From Erysipelotrichales bacterium (lineage in GTDB: Bacteria; Bacillota_I; Bacilli_A; Erysipelotrichales; Erysipelotrichaceae): a DNA stretch of 64,000 nt. Positions within the stretch are counted from its first letter, which is position 1, and every line of letters starts with the position of its first letter. The notes beneath the pieces were generated by a model. It ran no database searches. It had not been told where the DNA came from and saw only the letters and a program-made list of their open reading frames with translations. Both the position numbers and the translations under genes were made by a program. Below, piece after piece: positions 1 through 8,075 of this stretch. The DNA is taken from positions 62,001-126,000 of the forward strand of contig CAJTIT010000001.1 in the NCBI GenBank assembly GCA_910576345.1. The letters run 5' to 3'.

Positions 1-3000
1 TACCACAGTTAAAAAATTATACCGCATTGAACAAGAATAAAATAAGTACAGCGGATGTAATTTCTTTAGATGTTCCAGAGACGCAAGCAGATTGGAATTC
101 ATATACTGCGACCATCACAAATTCATTGGGACAAACTTCTGATTTCACAGGGGGTACATTAAATGAGGGAACATATACCGTTCATGTCACAGATGCTTAT
201 GGCAATGTGCAAGATTATGAATTTGAGGTTAAAAACACGCCTGTTCCATCTGCTATATTTACTCCATCAAGTTCAAACTTTATCTATAATGATGGATTTA
301 CAAAAGTAAATGGAACGATTGGTACATTCTCTCTTCAATATCCTGAAGGAGAATCACCCTCTACTATCACATCGATTCAATTAGGCACAAGTGGTGATGA
401 ATCCCATTTCAGTATTGATACAACAGGCGTATTAAAAGTAAAAGGCACTGATTTGAATGCAGGAACCTACAATGTAACAGTAACTGGAAAAGATAGAAAT
501 CGAATGGATTTCACAAAAACAGTTCAAATTATTGTAGGTAAAGCAGATCAAAATAATTATCAAATTACCAATAAAACAAATTACCCTATACAAACAAATC
601 AAGAAATTACAATTACCACTTCCGGAAATGAAAGCGGAGAAAATGAAACTTATACGATCACAAATGGAAATTCTATCGCACAGATTTCCAATACGAATAA
701 GTTTCAAATGTTAAGTGCCGGAACCTTTACTTTGGAAGCGACTGTACAAGGAAACAACAATTATAATTCTAAAACAGTCACAAAACAAATTACCCTTTCT
801 CAACTTCCTGCACAAACCAATCCAATCAAAATAAGCAGTGGGGATTCAATGATGTATGGAGATACATATGTTCCAACATCCACCGGTGGAACAGGAAGTG
901 GAAATGTTTCTTGGGTAATTGAAAATGATTCTGGTACAGGCGCAATATTGAACAATGGATCTATTAAAGTCACAGGAATTGGAACCTTTACACTCAAAGT
1001 AACCAAAGCAGGAGATACGAATTATCAATCATCTTCTGATTCCAAAGTTATCACAGTAAACAAAAGAAAGACAACAGTAAAACCAAAAGATGTGACAAGA
1101 AAAGTAGGAGAAGCATTTAAAGACAATGGAGTTACTTACAATCCACAGCCAGTCGCCGGAGATAGTTTAGGAACACCAATCATCACAAGCAAATATCCAA
1201 CAAGCCAACAAGCAGGAAGATATACAGACGGTATACAAGTCACAGGATTAACCAATCCAAATTATGATTTTGAATATCAAGAAGGAACCTTAGTGATCAA
1301 TGATACAACCCTACCAAACAATGGAAGCGGATATTATAAGATTGAAGGAACCAAAGGAAAGAATAATTGGTATATCAGCGATATTCAAATATCAACCACC
1401 AATAAAGATGGATATGATGAAATCAGTTCGGATGGAATCAATTTCCAAACAACACCATTGATCTATCAAACAGATGGAGAATATCCAATCACATTCTATT
1501 TGAAGAATTCTACCACAGGTATTATCGCAAAAGGCATCAATTATCAAGTGAAGATCGATCAAACACCACCAACAGTTCCAACCTTGACGATGAATCAACT
1601 GAATACATCAAGAATGGCAAGACTGATTAACTTCTTGAGTTTTGGAAACTGGATGAATACAGGCGCAGAAGTGGTGATGTCAAGTACGGATGGAACAAGT
1701 GGAATTGATAATTACACGTATATAGAAACGGATACAAAAGGATCCAGTAATACAAAAACAAGTACAACCGGTAAAGTCACTTATCAAGATGATGTAGAAA
1801 TTGGTATAACTGCCAAAGCATGTGACAAAGCAGGAAACTGTAGTGATGTAAGTTCCGGAGAAACACTGATGATTGATCGAAAAGGACCGGATATTACCGG
1901 AGTAAAAGACAAGAGTGTCTATAAGTATTACTATCTACCTAGGTTTATTCATGTGAAAGATGCAGGAAGTGGATTATCGTATGCGGAATACTTGAAAGAT
2001 GGCACACAAGCAGGAACAATTCAAGAAAATGTCAATGAGCGAATCGATGGTGTAGGGAAATACGAAGTCAATGCGATTGACAATGCAGGAAATGAATCTA
2101 CTTTATCTTTTGAAATCGTACCATTACCCAATATTGATGATATTGATGGAAGTGATGAATCCAAAGACATCATTGATCAAGTGAAAGATGAATATGAAGA
2201 AGTCAAAGACAATTTGACTGATGAAGAAAGAAAAGAATATGAAGACTGGATCAAAGATGCAGAAGATAAATGGGAATCCGAGCGAAAGAAAGTTGTAGAA
2301 ACAGACGACAAGAGCGCAAAAGTCGAAGGACAAGGAGATACAACATTTGATCCTAGTACTGTCCTAATCGTGGATGATATTAGTGATCAACCAATTCCAC
2401 CACTTCCAAAACAAGCAAATGTTGTATATGATGTGTACTTACAAAAAGGCAATACAAAAGTAGAACCGGATGGAAGTATCAAAGTATACCTACCTTATAC
2501 AGACAATGAAGATCCAATCATCTATCAGATCGATGAAAATGGCAAAGTTACAGAGATCAAAGCAGAAAAAGAAGGAAACTATGTCACATTCATAACGGAT
2601 GAACTTGGCAAATTTGCGATAAGCAATACGGCACAGCCGGACAACAAAGACAACATGTGTGTGGTTGGACCGGATGGGAAAGTAGAGTCAGGCGATGAAG
2701 TATGTGGAAAGCCAAATGACAAAGGCGATCAACCGACAAAGAAACCGGATGGCAGTGTAGAAGTACCGGATGGAGGAAAAGTGGAATTTCCAAATGGTAC
2801 AGAAATAGACACACCTAATGGAGCCATCATCAATCCGGATGGATCCGTCACCTTACCGGATGGCACAGAATATGATCCGAATGGAAACATCAAAGATAAA
2901 GATGTATGTAAACTGAATGGAAAAGATATTAACATCGATACGGATGATGATGGAAAACCAGATGTGAATATCGATATCGATGGAGACTGTAAACCAGATA

Positions 3001-3659
3001 TCAATATTGACACAGATAATGATGGAATACCAAATACAAATATTGATACCGATTTGGATGGTAAACCAGACTACAATATCGATACTGATAACGATGGTAA
3101 ACCAAATGTCAATATCGGACCAGTCAATGATCCATGGAAACCAAATACATGTGGTGTTGTGAATGAAATCACGTTCTGTACAGATTCTTATAAAAAACCA
3201 TATTTAAACATTGATAGTGACGGTGATGGAAGACCGGATATCAATGTGGATTTGGATGGCGATATGGAAGCGGATATCAATATTGATATTGATGGAGACA
3301 ATATACCGGACATCGATATCGACAGTGATGGAGATGGAAAGCCGGATATCAATGTGGATACTGACAATGACGGCAAAGCAGACAAAAACATTGTAAAAAT
3401 CACAGAATGGAAACCGGATAAAAATGTAGATGGATCGATACCATATGATACGATGTCGAATGTATCATCATCCAATACAGATTCCAACGGTAATGGAAAT
3501 GATTCACAACTGGGAGCCAATATGGGAGGAACGATAGGATCAGCACAAACAGGGGATGAAACAAAACCATTCCTATGGTGGATCATTGTATGCATTAATC
3601 TTTGTGCACTTGTTTATTTTATGATTTATGTGAAACATGAAAAAAATAAATCAAACTAG
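1..3659 (+). CDS. Large cell-wall-anchored surface protein, 3' part (5' end outside window)
   Basis: The frame is open to the left edge (it can be read from base 3), so the true start lies outside; a TTG at 27 is only an internal codon. The visible ~1,210 residues carry several beta-rich Ig-like modules with GTYTVHV- and GTFTL-type strands. An MBG-like domain follows at about residues 345-430, then a Glu/Lys-rich helical stretch near 710-760. An Asp-rich calcium-binding-type repeat region (DxDGDGKPDINID units) lies near 970-1125. The C terminus has an AQTGD motif, a hydrophobic segment (FLWWIIVCINLCALVYFMIY) and a basic tail, the layout of a sortase signal with TG preserved but no LPxTG. The role is probably adhesion or a surface stalk; the ligand is unknown. 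The domain layout is clear, the function is inferred. Confidence 0.85.
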   Translation, partial: PQLKNYTALNKNKISTADVISLDVPETQADWNSYTATITNSLGQTSDFTGGTLNEGTYTVHVTDAYGNVQDYEFEVKNTPVPSAIFTPSSSNFIYNDGFTKVNGTIGTFSLQYPEGESPSTITSIQLGTSGDESHFSIDTTGVLKVKGTDLNAGTYNVTVTGKDRNRMDFTKTVQIIVGKADQNNYQITNKTNYPIQTNQEITITTSGNESGENETYTITNGNSIAQISNTNKFQMLSAGTFTLEATVQGNNNYNSKTVTKQITLSQLPAQTNPIKISSGDSMMYGDTYVPTSTGGTGSGNVSWVIENDSGTGAILNNGSIKVTGIGTFTLKVTKAGDTNYQSSSDSKVITVNKRKTTVKPKDVTRKVGEAFKDNGVTYNPQPVAGDSLGTPIITSKYPTSQQAGRYTDGIQVTGLTNPNYDFEYQEGTLVINDTTLPNNGSGYYKIEGTKGKNNWYISDIQISTTNKDGYDEISSDGINFQTTPLIYQTDGEYPITFYLKNSTTGIIAKGINYQVKIDQTPPTVPTLTMNQLNTSRMARLINFLSFGNWMNTGAEVVMSSTDGTSGIDNYTYIETDTKGSSNTKTSTTGKVTYQDDVEIGITAKACDKAGNCSDVSSGETLMIDRKGPDITGVKDKSVYKYYYLPRFIHVKDAGSGLSYAEYLKDGTQAGTIQENVNERIDGVGKYEVNAIDNAGNESTLSFEIVPLPNIDDIDGSDESKDIIDQVKDEYEEVKDNLTDEERKEYEDWIKDAEDKWESERKKVVETDDKSAKVEGQGDTTFDPSTVLIVDDISDQPIPPLPKQANVVYDVYLQKGNTKVEPDGSIKVYLPYTDNEDPIIYQIDENGKVTEIKAEKEGNYVTFITDELGKFAISNTAQPDNKDNMCVVGPDGKVESGDEVCGKPNDKGDQPTKKPDGSVEVPDGGKVEFPNGTEIDTPNGAIINPDGSVTLPDGTEYDPNGNIKDKDVCKLNGKDINIDTDDDGKPDVNIDIDGDCKPDINIDTDNDGIPNTNIDTDLDGKPDYNIDTDNDGKPNVNIGPVNDPWKPNTCGVVNEITFCTDSYKKPYLNIDSDGDGRPDINVDLDGDMEADINIDIDGDNIPDIDIDSDGDGKPDINVDTDNDGKADKNIVKITEWKPDKNVDGSIPYDTMSNVSSSNTDSNGNGNDSQLGANMGGTIGSAQTGDETKPFLWWIIVCINLCALVYFMIYVKHEKNKSN

Positions 3660-3784
3660 CATGAATAAATAATTTTCAATTACAATCATTGATTATGAAA
3701 TTCGCACGAAAAAGAATAATCTTGTTGAAGTTTAAACTTAATTGATGGTTGATAGTTTACGTATTGATATTTTAATTGTTTCTA

Positions 3785-3816
3785 TTTAACACAATCTATT
3801 TTATCTGTGTTAAAAT
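3785..3816 (+). promoter_or_regulatory. Putative promoter overlapping a 9-bp inverted repeat
   Basis: A perfect inverted repeat, TTTAACACA (3785-3793) and TGTGTTAAA (3806-3814), is separated by 12 bases. It overlaps a possible -35 (TTAACA, 3786-3791) and an extended -10 (TGTGT then TAAAAT, 3811-3816). The next gene starts at 3823, only six bases after the -10, so a transcript would begin at or beside the ATG. The repeat could be a repressor operator. This is inferred from sequence only. Confidence 0.45.
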
Positions 3817-3822
3817 AAAGAT

Positions 3823-4605
3823 ATGAAAAAACAAAAAGTTATAAGAAATTGTATATGGATTCTCTGTATATGTTATCTGATATCCATGATGATACATCTA
3901 CTCACAAAACCAAGAAATGAAGATGTGATTCCGATTCTTGGTTTTCATGAGATTGTGAGCGATGAGGAAAAGGATAGCACATATGCATCCAATATGTGGG
4001 TGGACTCCCGAAGCAATTTTCTGGAAAAAATGGAATATTTACATGATCAAGGTTATACAACATGGACACTGGATGAACTTTACGCATGGAAACAAGGCAA
4101 GAAAGAAAAATTAGGCAAAACGGTAGTGTTAACATTTGATGACGGTTATGCATCCAGCAGTGAATGGATTGCGCCAACACTGAAGAAATATGGGTTTCAT
4201 GCCACGACTTTTGTGATTGGCAGTATGGTTACCGATACAAAGCATACAGTTTATCTAACCTATGATCAAATGAAAGATCAAAGCATTATGCAGTATGCGT
4301 CTCATACTTTTGCTTTGCATGATCAAGATAATGGTTTTTTGATGGATCAAAAATCCATAGGACAATTGCGTGAAGATTTTGAGAAACAAAAACAAGTGAG
4401 TGATATTTCCTATATCGCATATCCTTATGGACATGTCAATGAGAGTATGTTGAAGGTGTGTAAAGAATATCAAGTAAAACTGGGTTTTTGTTATCATGAA
4501 AACAAAATGGCAAAACGAAGCGATGATGATCTACAGCTGCCGCGTTTTGCGATTACAGCGACAACCTCTATGGACAGTTTTCGAGCCATGTTGGAACAGT
4601 ATTGA
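3823..4605 (+). CDS. Membrane-anchored polysaccharide deacetylase (NodB/CE4 family)
   Basis: 260 aa. An N-terminal membrane anchor (residues ~10-27) puts the catalytic domain outside the cell. The CE4 motif TFDDG is at 104-108, and the metal-binding SHTFALH motif is at ~159-165 in the H-x4-H spacing found in a subset of the family. AYPYG near 205 matches a later CE4 motif. It should remove N-acetyl groups from peptidoglycan or another surface glycan. There is no Shine-Dalgarno sequence: the ATG follows a -10-like hexamer by six bases, so the mRNA may be leaderless. The start is supported because it precedes the anchor directly. It stands alone between the surface-protein gene and the Cys-rich gene. 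Confidence 0.88.
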   Translation: MKKQKVIRNCIWILCICYLISMMIHLLTKPRNEDVIPILGFHEIVSDEEKDSTYASNMWVDSRSNFLEKMEYLHDQGYTTWTLDELYAWKQGKKEKLGKTVVLTFDDGYASSSEWIAPTLKKYGFHATTFVIGSMVTDTKHTVYLTYDQMKDQSIMQYASHTFALHDQDNGFLMDQKSIGQLREDFEKQKQVSDISYIAYPYGHVNESMLKVCKEYQVKLGFCYHENKMAKRSDDDLQLPRFAITATTSMDSFRAMLEQY

Positions 4606-4679
4606 TCAAAAAAACAAAGAAATCACAAAAAATTCATTCGTTCGCCTAGGTACGGTTGGTAAAAGCGCATACCATACAT

Positions 4680-4705
4680 TGAGATCAAAAATCTCATGAA
4701 GGAGG
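4680..4705 (+). promoter_or_regulatory. 5' hairpin and strong RBS before the Cys-rich gene
   Basis: TGAGAT (4680-4685) and ATCTCA (4691-4696) form a six-pair hairpin just upstream of AAGGAGG (4699-4705). Upstream, CATACCATA near 4670 resembles the CATAnnnTA -10 of sporulation factor SigK, but the expected -35 spacing is not met, so that reading is weak. Confidence 0.4.
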
Positions 4706-4712
4706 AATTGAA

Positions 4713-5147
4713 ATGCGTAATGCGAAACGATGCGGCTGTTCATTCAGCCAATCAAACGCCAACTTTGCGGGGGAACGAATTCGTGTAAACAATCAGATTT
4801 CTTGCGGCTGCGGATCCAACCGTAATCATTGTCAGGAAACCTTCCGTCCAAGACCATGTCCGCCACGTCCTTGTCCGCCAAGACCATGTCCTAGCTGTGA
4901 AGATCGCTGTGCTTCTCAGTATCGCAACTGCATGAGAAATTGCCGTTGGGATAAAGAAGATGATTGCGGATGTCGCGACAATGACTGCTGCCGTCATGAC
5001 TATTCATCATATGATGATCGTTGTGACTGCAAGCGTCATGATCAAGGATGGAAGCCTTGCTGGAACGATGATTTCTGCGACAACGATCGCGATTATGACG
5101 ATATGGATAATCATAAGCCTTGCAACAAATGTGATGCAAATGATTAG
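4713..5147 (+). CDS. Cysteine-rich small protein, function unknown
   Basis: 144 aa with about 22 cysteines (roughly 15%). The N terminus has CGC motifs. A proline-cysteine linker of repeated RPCPP units lies at ~50-62. The second half is very acidic, rich in Asp, Cys, His, Tyr and Trp (DDCGC, NDCC, RCDCKRH, PCNKC). No signal peptide or membrane segment is visible, so it is either cytoplasmic or assembled without Sec export. Composition resembles metal-binding or disulfide-cross-linked coat proteins, but no family is recognised. It has a strong RBS (AAGGAGG, eight bases before the ATG). Its base composition is richer in GC than the flanking DNA. Spore-coat or metal-storage roles are guesses. 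Confidence 0.7.
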   Translation: MRNAKRCGCSFSQSNANFAGERIRVNNQISCGCGSNRNHCQETFRPRPCPPRPCPPRPCPSCEDRCASQYRNCMRNCRWDKEDDCGCRDNDCCRHDYSSYDDRCDCKRHDQGWKPCWNDDFCDNDRDYDDMDNHKPCNKCDAND

Positions 5148-5334
5148 CTCAAAGCGTCTCATGTGATTCTAAATAAGCAATCGGCAGCTTTGATGCTTAC
5201 ACTGTCGATTGATACGTGATGGTAACCTTCTTTTGTCTTGTTATAGCTTTCAAATAATGAATCAACATTCATCTGCCAAAAAGAACAGTGCTGTAAATCA
5301 GTGCTGTTTCTTACATATCAATGATGTAATAAAT

Positions 5335-5362
5335 CTGACAGAGTCTCATGTCAGTTTTTTTT
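5335..5362 (+). terminator. Rho-independent terminator
   Basis: CTGACA (5335-5340) pairs with TGTCAG (5349-5354), followed by eight T. It lies about 190 bases downstream of the Cys-rich gene and presumably ends that transcript. Confidence 0.75.
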
Positions 5363-5539
5363 GATAACTACATTCTTTTTTTATGAAAAAGAGCTCGTAT
5401 AGATTAAGTGAAATTATGTGAAATGAAAAATATTTTGTAATTTTACCAAAAAAAACGAATAAAGAATATAGAAACAATCAGTAACTAGGAAATGAAAAAA
5501 ATAGTGAGTAAAAAATAGAAAAGATTGTTCTACATACAG

Positions 5540-5568
5540 TTGAAAAGGGGCGATGCTTATGATATTAT
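5540..5568 (+). promoter_or_regulatory. Sigma-A-type promoter for the PD-(D/E)XK gene
   Basis: TTGAAA (5540-5545), 17-base spacer, TATTAT (5563-5568). It lies 49 bases before the TTG start of the downstream gene. Confidence 0.65.
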
Positions 5569-5617
5569 GTAGTCAAGGTTATCGATTGTTTCTTCGTAAA
5601 AGAAGGGATGTGTTTTT

Positions 5618-6454
5618 TTGAAATTAGAAGAAACAAATTGGGCAACAGTAGAGAATGTAAAGCATTTGGAAAAATTTCGATTGATGGATGATACGTTCTT
5701 TATGGCATGTTTTCATGACAATAAGAAAGGTATTCAGTTCTTACTTAGAACGATACTGCATCAGCCTAAACTAAAGGTGATACGTGTAAACACGCAGTAT
5801 TTGTTAAAGAATTTACGTGGCAGAGATGCGTATTTGGATGTCTATGCGAAACTACAAGATGGAAGACATGTGAATTTGGAAATTCAGCGATCCGATGCAG
5901 GCGCAAATCCACGGCGTGCTCGGTATCATGCAAGTTTGCTGGATATGGACATATTGGAAAAAGGCAAAGATCCAAAAGATCTTCCGGATTCCATTGTGAT
6001 CTTTATTACAGAAAATGATGTAAGAGGCGAAGGACAAGCACTCTATTATTATGGACGCACAGATTTAAAGAGTGGAAAGCCCTTTGATGATGGATCATTG
6101 ATCATGTTTGTGAACGGATCCTATCAAGAAATGGATGAGATCGGCATGTTAATGAAAGATATGAATAATCAAGATTGGCATACCATGTATAACAAAGAAC
6201 TAGCAAGACTTATGAGGTATTATAAAGAAACACAGGAAGGAGGAAGTGAAATGTGCAGAGTACTGGAAGAAGTAAGACTTGAAGGACGTAAAGAAGGATG
6301 TCGCATCGGTGAGCGTAAAGGCAGAGTCAAGCAACAAATCGAAATGACAAAGAATTTGATACAAGAGGGCAGTTTATCATTAGAAAGCATATCAAAAGTA
6401 TCTGGTTTAACACTCGATAAAGTAAAGAAAATTAAAAAAGTGATCACAGTTTAA
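5618..6454 (+). CDS. PD-(D/E)XK nuclease family transposase-like protein (Rpn-related)
   Basis: 278 aa. The N-terminal half has the pattern of PDDEXK_2/Rpn-type proteins: DDTFFMACFHD (the usual DxxF opening, ~25-35), an AYLDVYAKLQ strand giving the catalytic Asp (~73), and NLEIQ with the ExQ pair (~88-90). SIVIFITENDV (~128) follows. The C terminus is basic and helical, with a possible HTH-like end (SLESISKVSGLTLDKVKKI). These genes occur in many copies in gut Bacillota and Bacteroidota; related Rpn proteins promote RecA-independent recombination. The chosen start is a TTG ten bases after AGAAGGG; no ATG exists in frame nearby. It appears intact, a single gene with its own promoter and terminator. 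Confidence 0.85.
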   Translation: MKLEETNWATVENVKHLEKFRLMDDTFFMACFHDNKKGIQFLLRTILHQPKLKVIRVNTQYLLKNLRGRDAYLDVYAKLQDGRHVNLEIQRSDAGANPRRARYHASLLDMDILEKGKDPKDLPDSIVIFITENDVRGEGQALYYYGRTDLKSGKPFDDGSLIMFVNGSYQEMDEIGMLMKDMNNQDWHTMYNKELARLMRYYKETQEGGSEMCRVLEEVRLEGRKEGCRIGERKGRVKQQIEMTKNLIQEGSLSLESISKVSGLTLDKVKKIKKVITV

Positions 6455-6522
6455 ATTTCGACAATCAAATGATTTGAAAATAGGATAAAAGCTGACATCG
6501 ATCATAAGAATACATCTTAAAA

Positions 6523-6566
6523 AACCATCGTCTTATGTAAAGACTCATAAGAATATGGTTCTTTTT
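6523..6566 (+). terminator. Rho-independent terminator
   Basis: AACCAT-CG-TCTTATG (6523-6537) pairs with CATAAGA-AT-ATGGTT (6546-6560), a two-part stem, followed by CTTTTT. It ends the PD-(D/E)XK gene transcript. Confidence 0.8.
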
Positions 6567-6623
6567 ATGTAAGTTTCTATTTTTAAACTGCTTTAAATAA
6601 AACGCATGTACTAATACGATTTC

Positions 6624-6652
6624 TTTTCAATTTATAAAAAATAGCGTATAAT
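6624..6652 (+). promoter_or_regulatory. Promoter for the HAD phosphatase gene
   Basis: TTTTCA (6624-6629), 17-base spacer, consensus TATAAT (6647-6652). The start codon at 6682 follows with a GGGAG ribosome-binding site. Confidence 0.6.
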
Positions 6653-6681
6653 ATGCAAACAAATGCATGGGAGATGATAGA

Positions 6682-7311
6682 ATGGAAAGAACCATTGTAT
6701 GGGATTGGAATGGAACCTTATTCAATGATGTGAGTTTATGCATCGAAAGCATCAATCATTTACTGCGCGCGCAAAATTTGCCAATCTTTCAAAACAAGGA
6801 AGCTTATCAGCGTGTGTTTTGTTTTCCGATCATTCGTTATTATACATTGGCCGGTTTTGATTTTCATAAACGATCGTTTGAACAACTGGCAGATGATTAT
6901 ATGGAATATTACCAACCGCGCAGCTATGATTGTACACTATATGAGAATGCGATATCAACATTGGAACACTTTCAGAAAAAAGGCTATCGACAGATTTTAT
7001 TATCCGCATCCAAACAGGATTTTCTAACAAAGCAAATGAAATGTTTTTCCATCGATCAATACTTTGAAACCGTATTGGCATTAGATAATATCCATGCCTT
7101 TTCCAAACAAGACATTGCGCTTCGCTATTTCCAAAATCACCCGCATTCCAATGTAACGTTGATCGGTGACAGTGTACATGATTACGAGGTTGCGCAAAGT
7201 CTGCATGCTGATTGTATTTTGATATCAGAAGGACACGAACATGTTTCTAAACTGAAACAGACACCGGCAGTTGTGATTGATACAATGGAAAAACTGAAAA
7301 ATGTGCTTTAA
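6682..7311 (+). CDS. HAD-family phosphatase, phosphoglycolate phosphatase-like
   Basis: 209 aa from the ATG at 6682, which sits eight bases after GGAG (6670-6673); an in-frame ATG at 6667 is too close to the RBS. Motif I is WDWNGT (residues ~8-13): the nucleophile Asp is kept, but the second Asp of DxDGT is Asn, as in a known subgroup of these proteins. Motif II is LLSASK (~112) and motif IV is GDSVHD (~158). The cap domain is helical. It should be a cytoplasmic phosphatase acting on small sugar-phosphate-type substrates; the substrate cannot be read. It ends in a four-base convergent overlap with the next gene on the opposite strand. Confidence 0.85.
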   Translation: MERTIVWDWNGTLFNDVSLCIESINHLLRAQNLPIFQNKEAYQRVFCFPIIRYYTLAGFDFHKRSFEQLADDYMEYYQPRSYDCTLYENAISTLEHFQKKGYRQILLSASKQDFLTKQMKCFSIDQYFETVLALDNIHAFSKQDIALRYFQNHPHSNVTLIGDSVHDYEVAQSLHADCILISEGHEHVSKLKQTPAVVIDTMEKLKNVL

Positions 7312-8075
7312 TAGTGCAGACAAAGTGCACGCATAACCGCGAAAAATTCTCGTGTAGAAAAACAAAGACCCGCAAACGGAAGTCCGGCTGCCGGTTTTGC
7401 ATATACGATGAATCCATAATATTCTGCCAAGTATTTTGCACGATACATATGAAAATCACTGGTTACCAGTGATATGGAAATATTCTCTTTGCCAAGCTGC
7501 TTTAACAAATCTTTCACAAATAGTATATTCTCCACAGTATTTACAGAGCGATCTTCGCATAAAATCTGAGATTCTTTCACACCATGTTTGATAAGCCATT
7601 GTTTCATTGCTTCAGCCTCTGAAATCGATTCATCATTTCCTTTTCCTCCGGATACGATCAAATTTGAATCTGGTTGCTGCTTATACAGCGCTAAAGCTGT
7701 TTCCAAGCGATGCTGTAGTGTCAAAGAAATCTCATCGCCATTGATCAAACCGGCACCCAAAACGACAATGAATTCACCGTTTTCACTGTCCGTCTTATGT
7801 CCTTGCCAAAGTATATTAACTTCTATGAAACAAAATAACGTACAGATAACCATGAATAAAAACAGACATAAACAATAACACCATTTTGGCAATCGACATT
7901 TGAGTGACAAATGAGAATGATGGAAGCACCATCCTGTGATCATGCTGGCCAAACCACTCAGTAAAAACAGAAAGGAAAACGTAATCGATCCATATAGTAT
8001 TTTTAACAATAGCCAATACAGGCATAGACAAAGTCCAAAAACAATCAGAAACAAATGTGTTTTCTTTATTTTCAT
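7308..8075 (-). CDS. YdcF/SanA-like DUF218 membrane protein
   Basis: 255 aa. Three hydrophobic segments occupy residues ~7-110. The soluble DUF218 domain follows with VVLGAG (~104), TLQHRLETAL (~118), IVSGGKGNDE (~138-147), SEAEAM, EDRSVNTVEN (~175) and SLVTSDFHMYRA (~200), all hallmarks of the family. Members are linked to envelope homeostasis and envelope-carrier metabolism; the reaction is unclear. The start overlaps the stop of the upstream helicase gene by an ATGA, so the two are translationally coupled. Confidence 0.85.
   Translation of the reverse strand: MKIKKTHLFLIVFGLCLCLYWLLLKILYGSITFSFLFLLSGLASMITGWCFHHSHLSLKCRLPKWCYCLCLFLFMVICTLFCFIEVNILWQGHKTDSENGEFIVVLGAGLINGDEISLTLQHRLETALALYKQQPDSNLIVSGGKGNDESISEAEAMKQWLIKHGVKESQILCEDRSVNTVENILFVKDLLKQLGKENISISLVTSDFHMYRAKYLAEYYGFIVYAKPAAGLPFAGLCFSTREFFAVMRALCLHY

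Larger units (their letters stand above)
5148..5617. other. Intergenic region with terminator and promoter
   Basis: Non-coding stretch of 470 bases. It holds a weak hairpin near 5180-5213, a duplicated CAGTGCTG motif near 5286-5306, the terminator at 5335-5362 and the promoter at 5540-5568. The segment 5380-5530 is very AT-rich and shows nothing else. Confidence 0.5.

Noticed and set aside
2929-3410. Repeated units at regular spacing that could suggest a CRISPR or satellite array
   Set aside because: They are codons of the Asp-rich repeats in one long open frame of the surface protein; units vary in sequence and there are no unique spacers.
3188-3595. 135-codon frame on the minus strand within the surface gene
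   Set aside because: It is the antisense shadow of the Asp-rich repeats, with a repetitive Ser/Pro translation and no RBS.
4655-4680. SigK-type sporulation promoter before the Cys-rich gene
   Set aside because: CATACCATA fits the -10 pattern, but AC lies 14 rather than 16-17 bases upstream and no other sporulation gene is nearby; kept only as a weak hint.
4752-5139. Two minus-strand frames opposite the Cys-rich gene
   Set aside because: They arise because the Cys/Asp-rich coding strand has few stops in antisense; no RBS or promoter.
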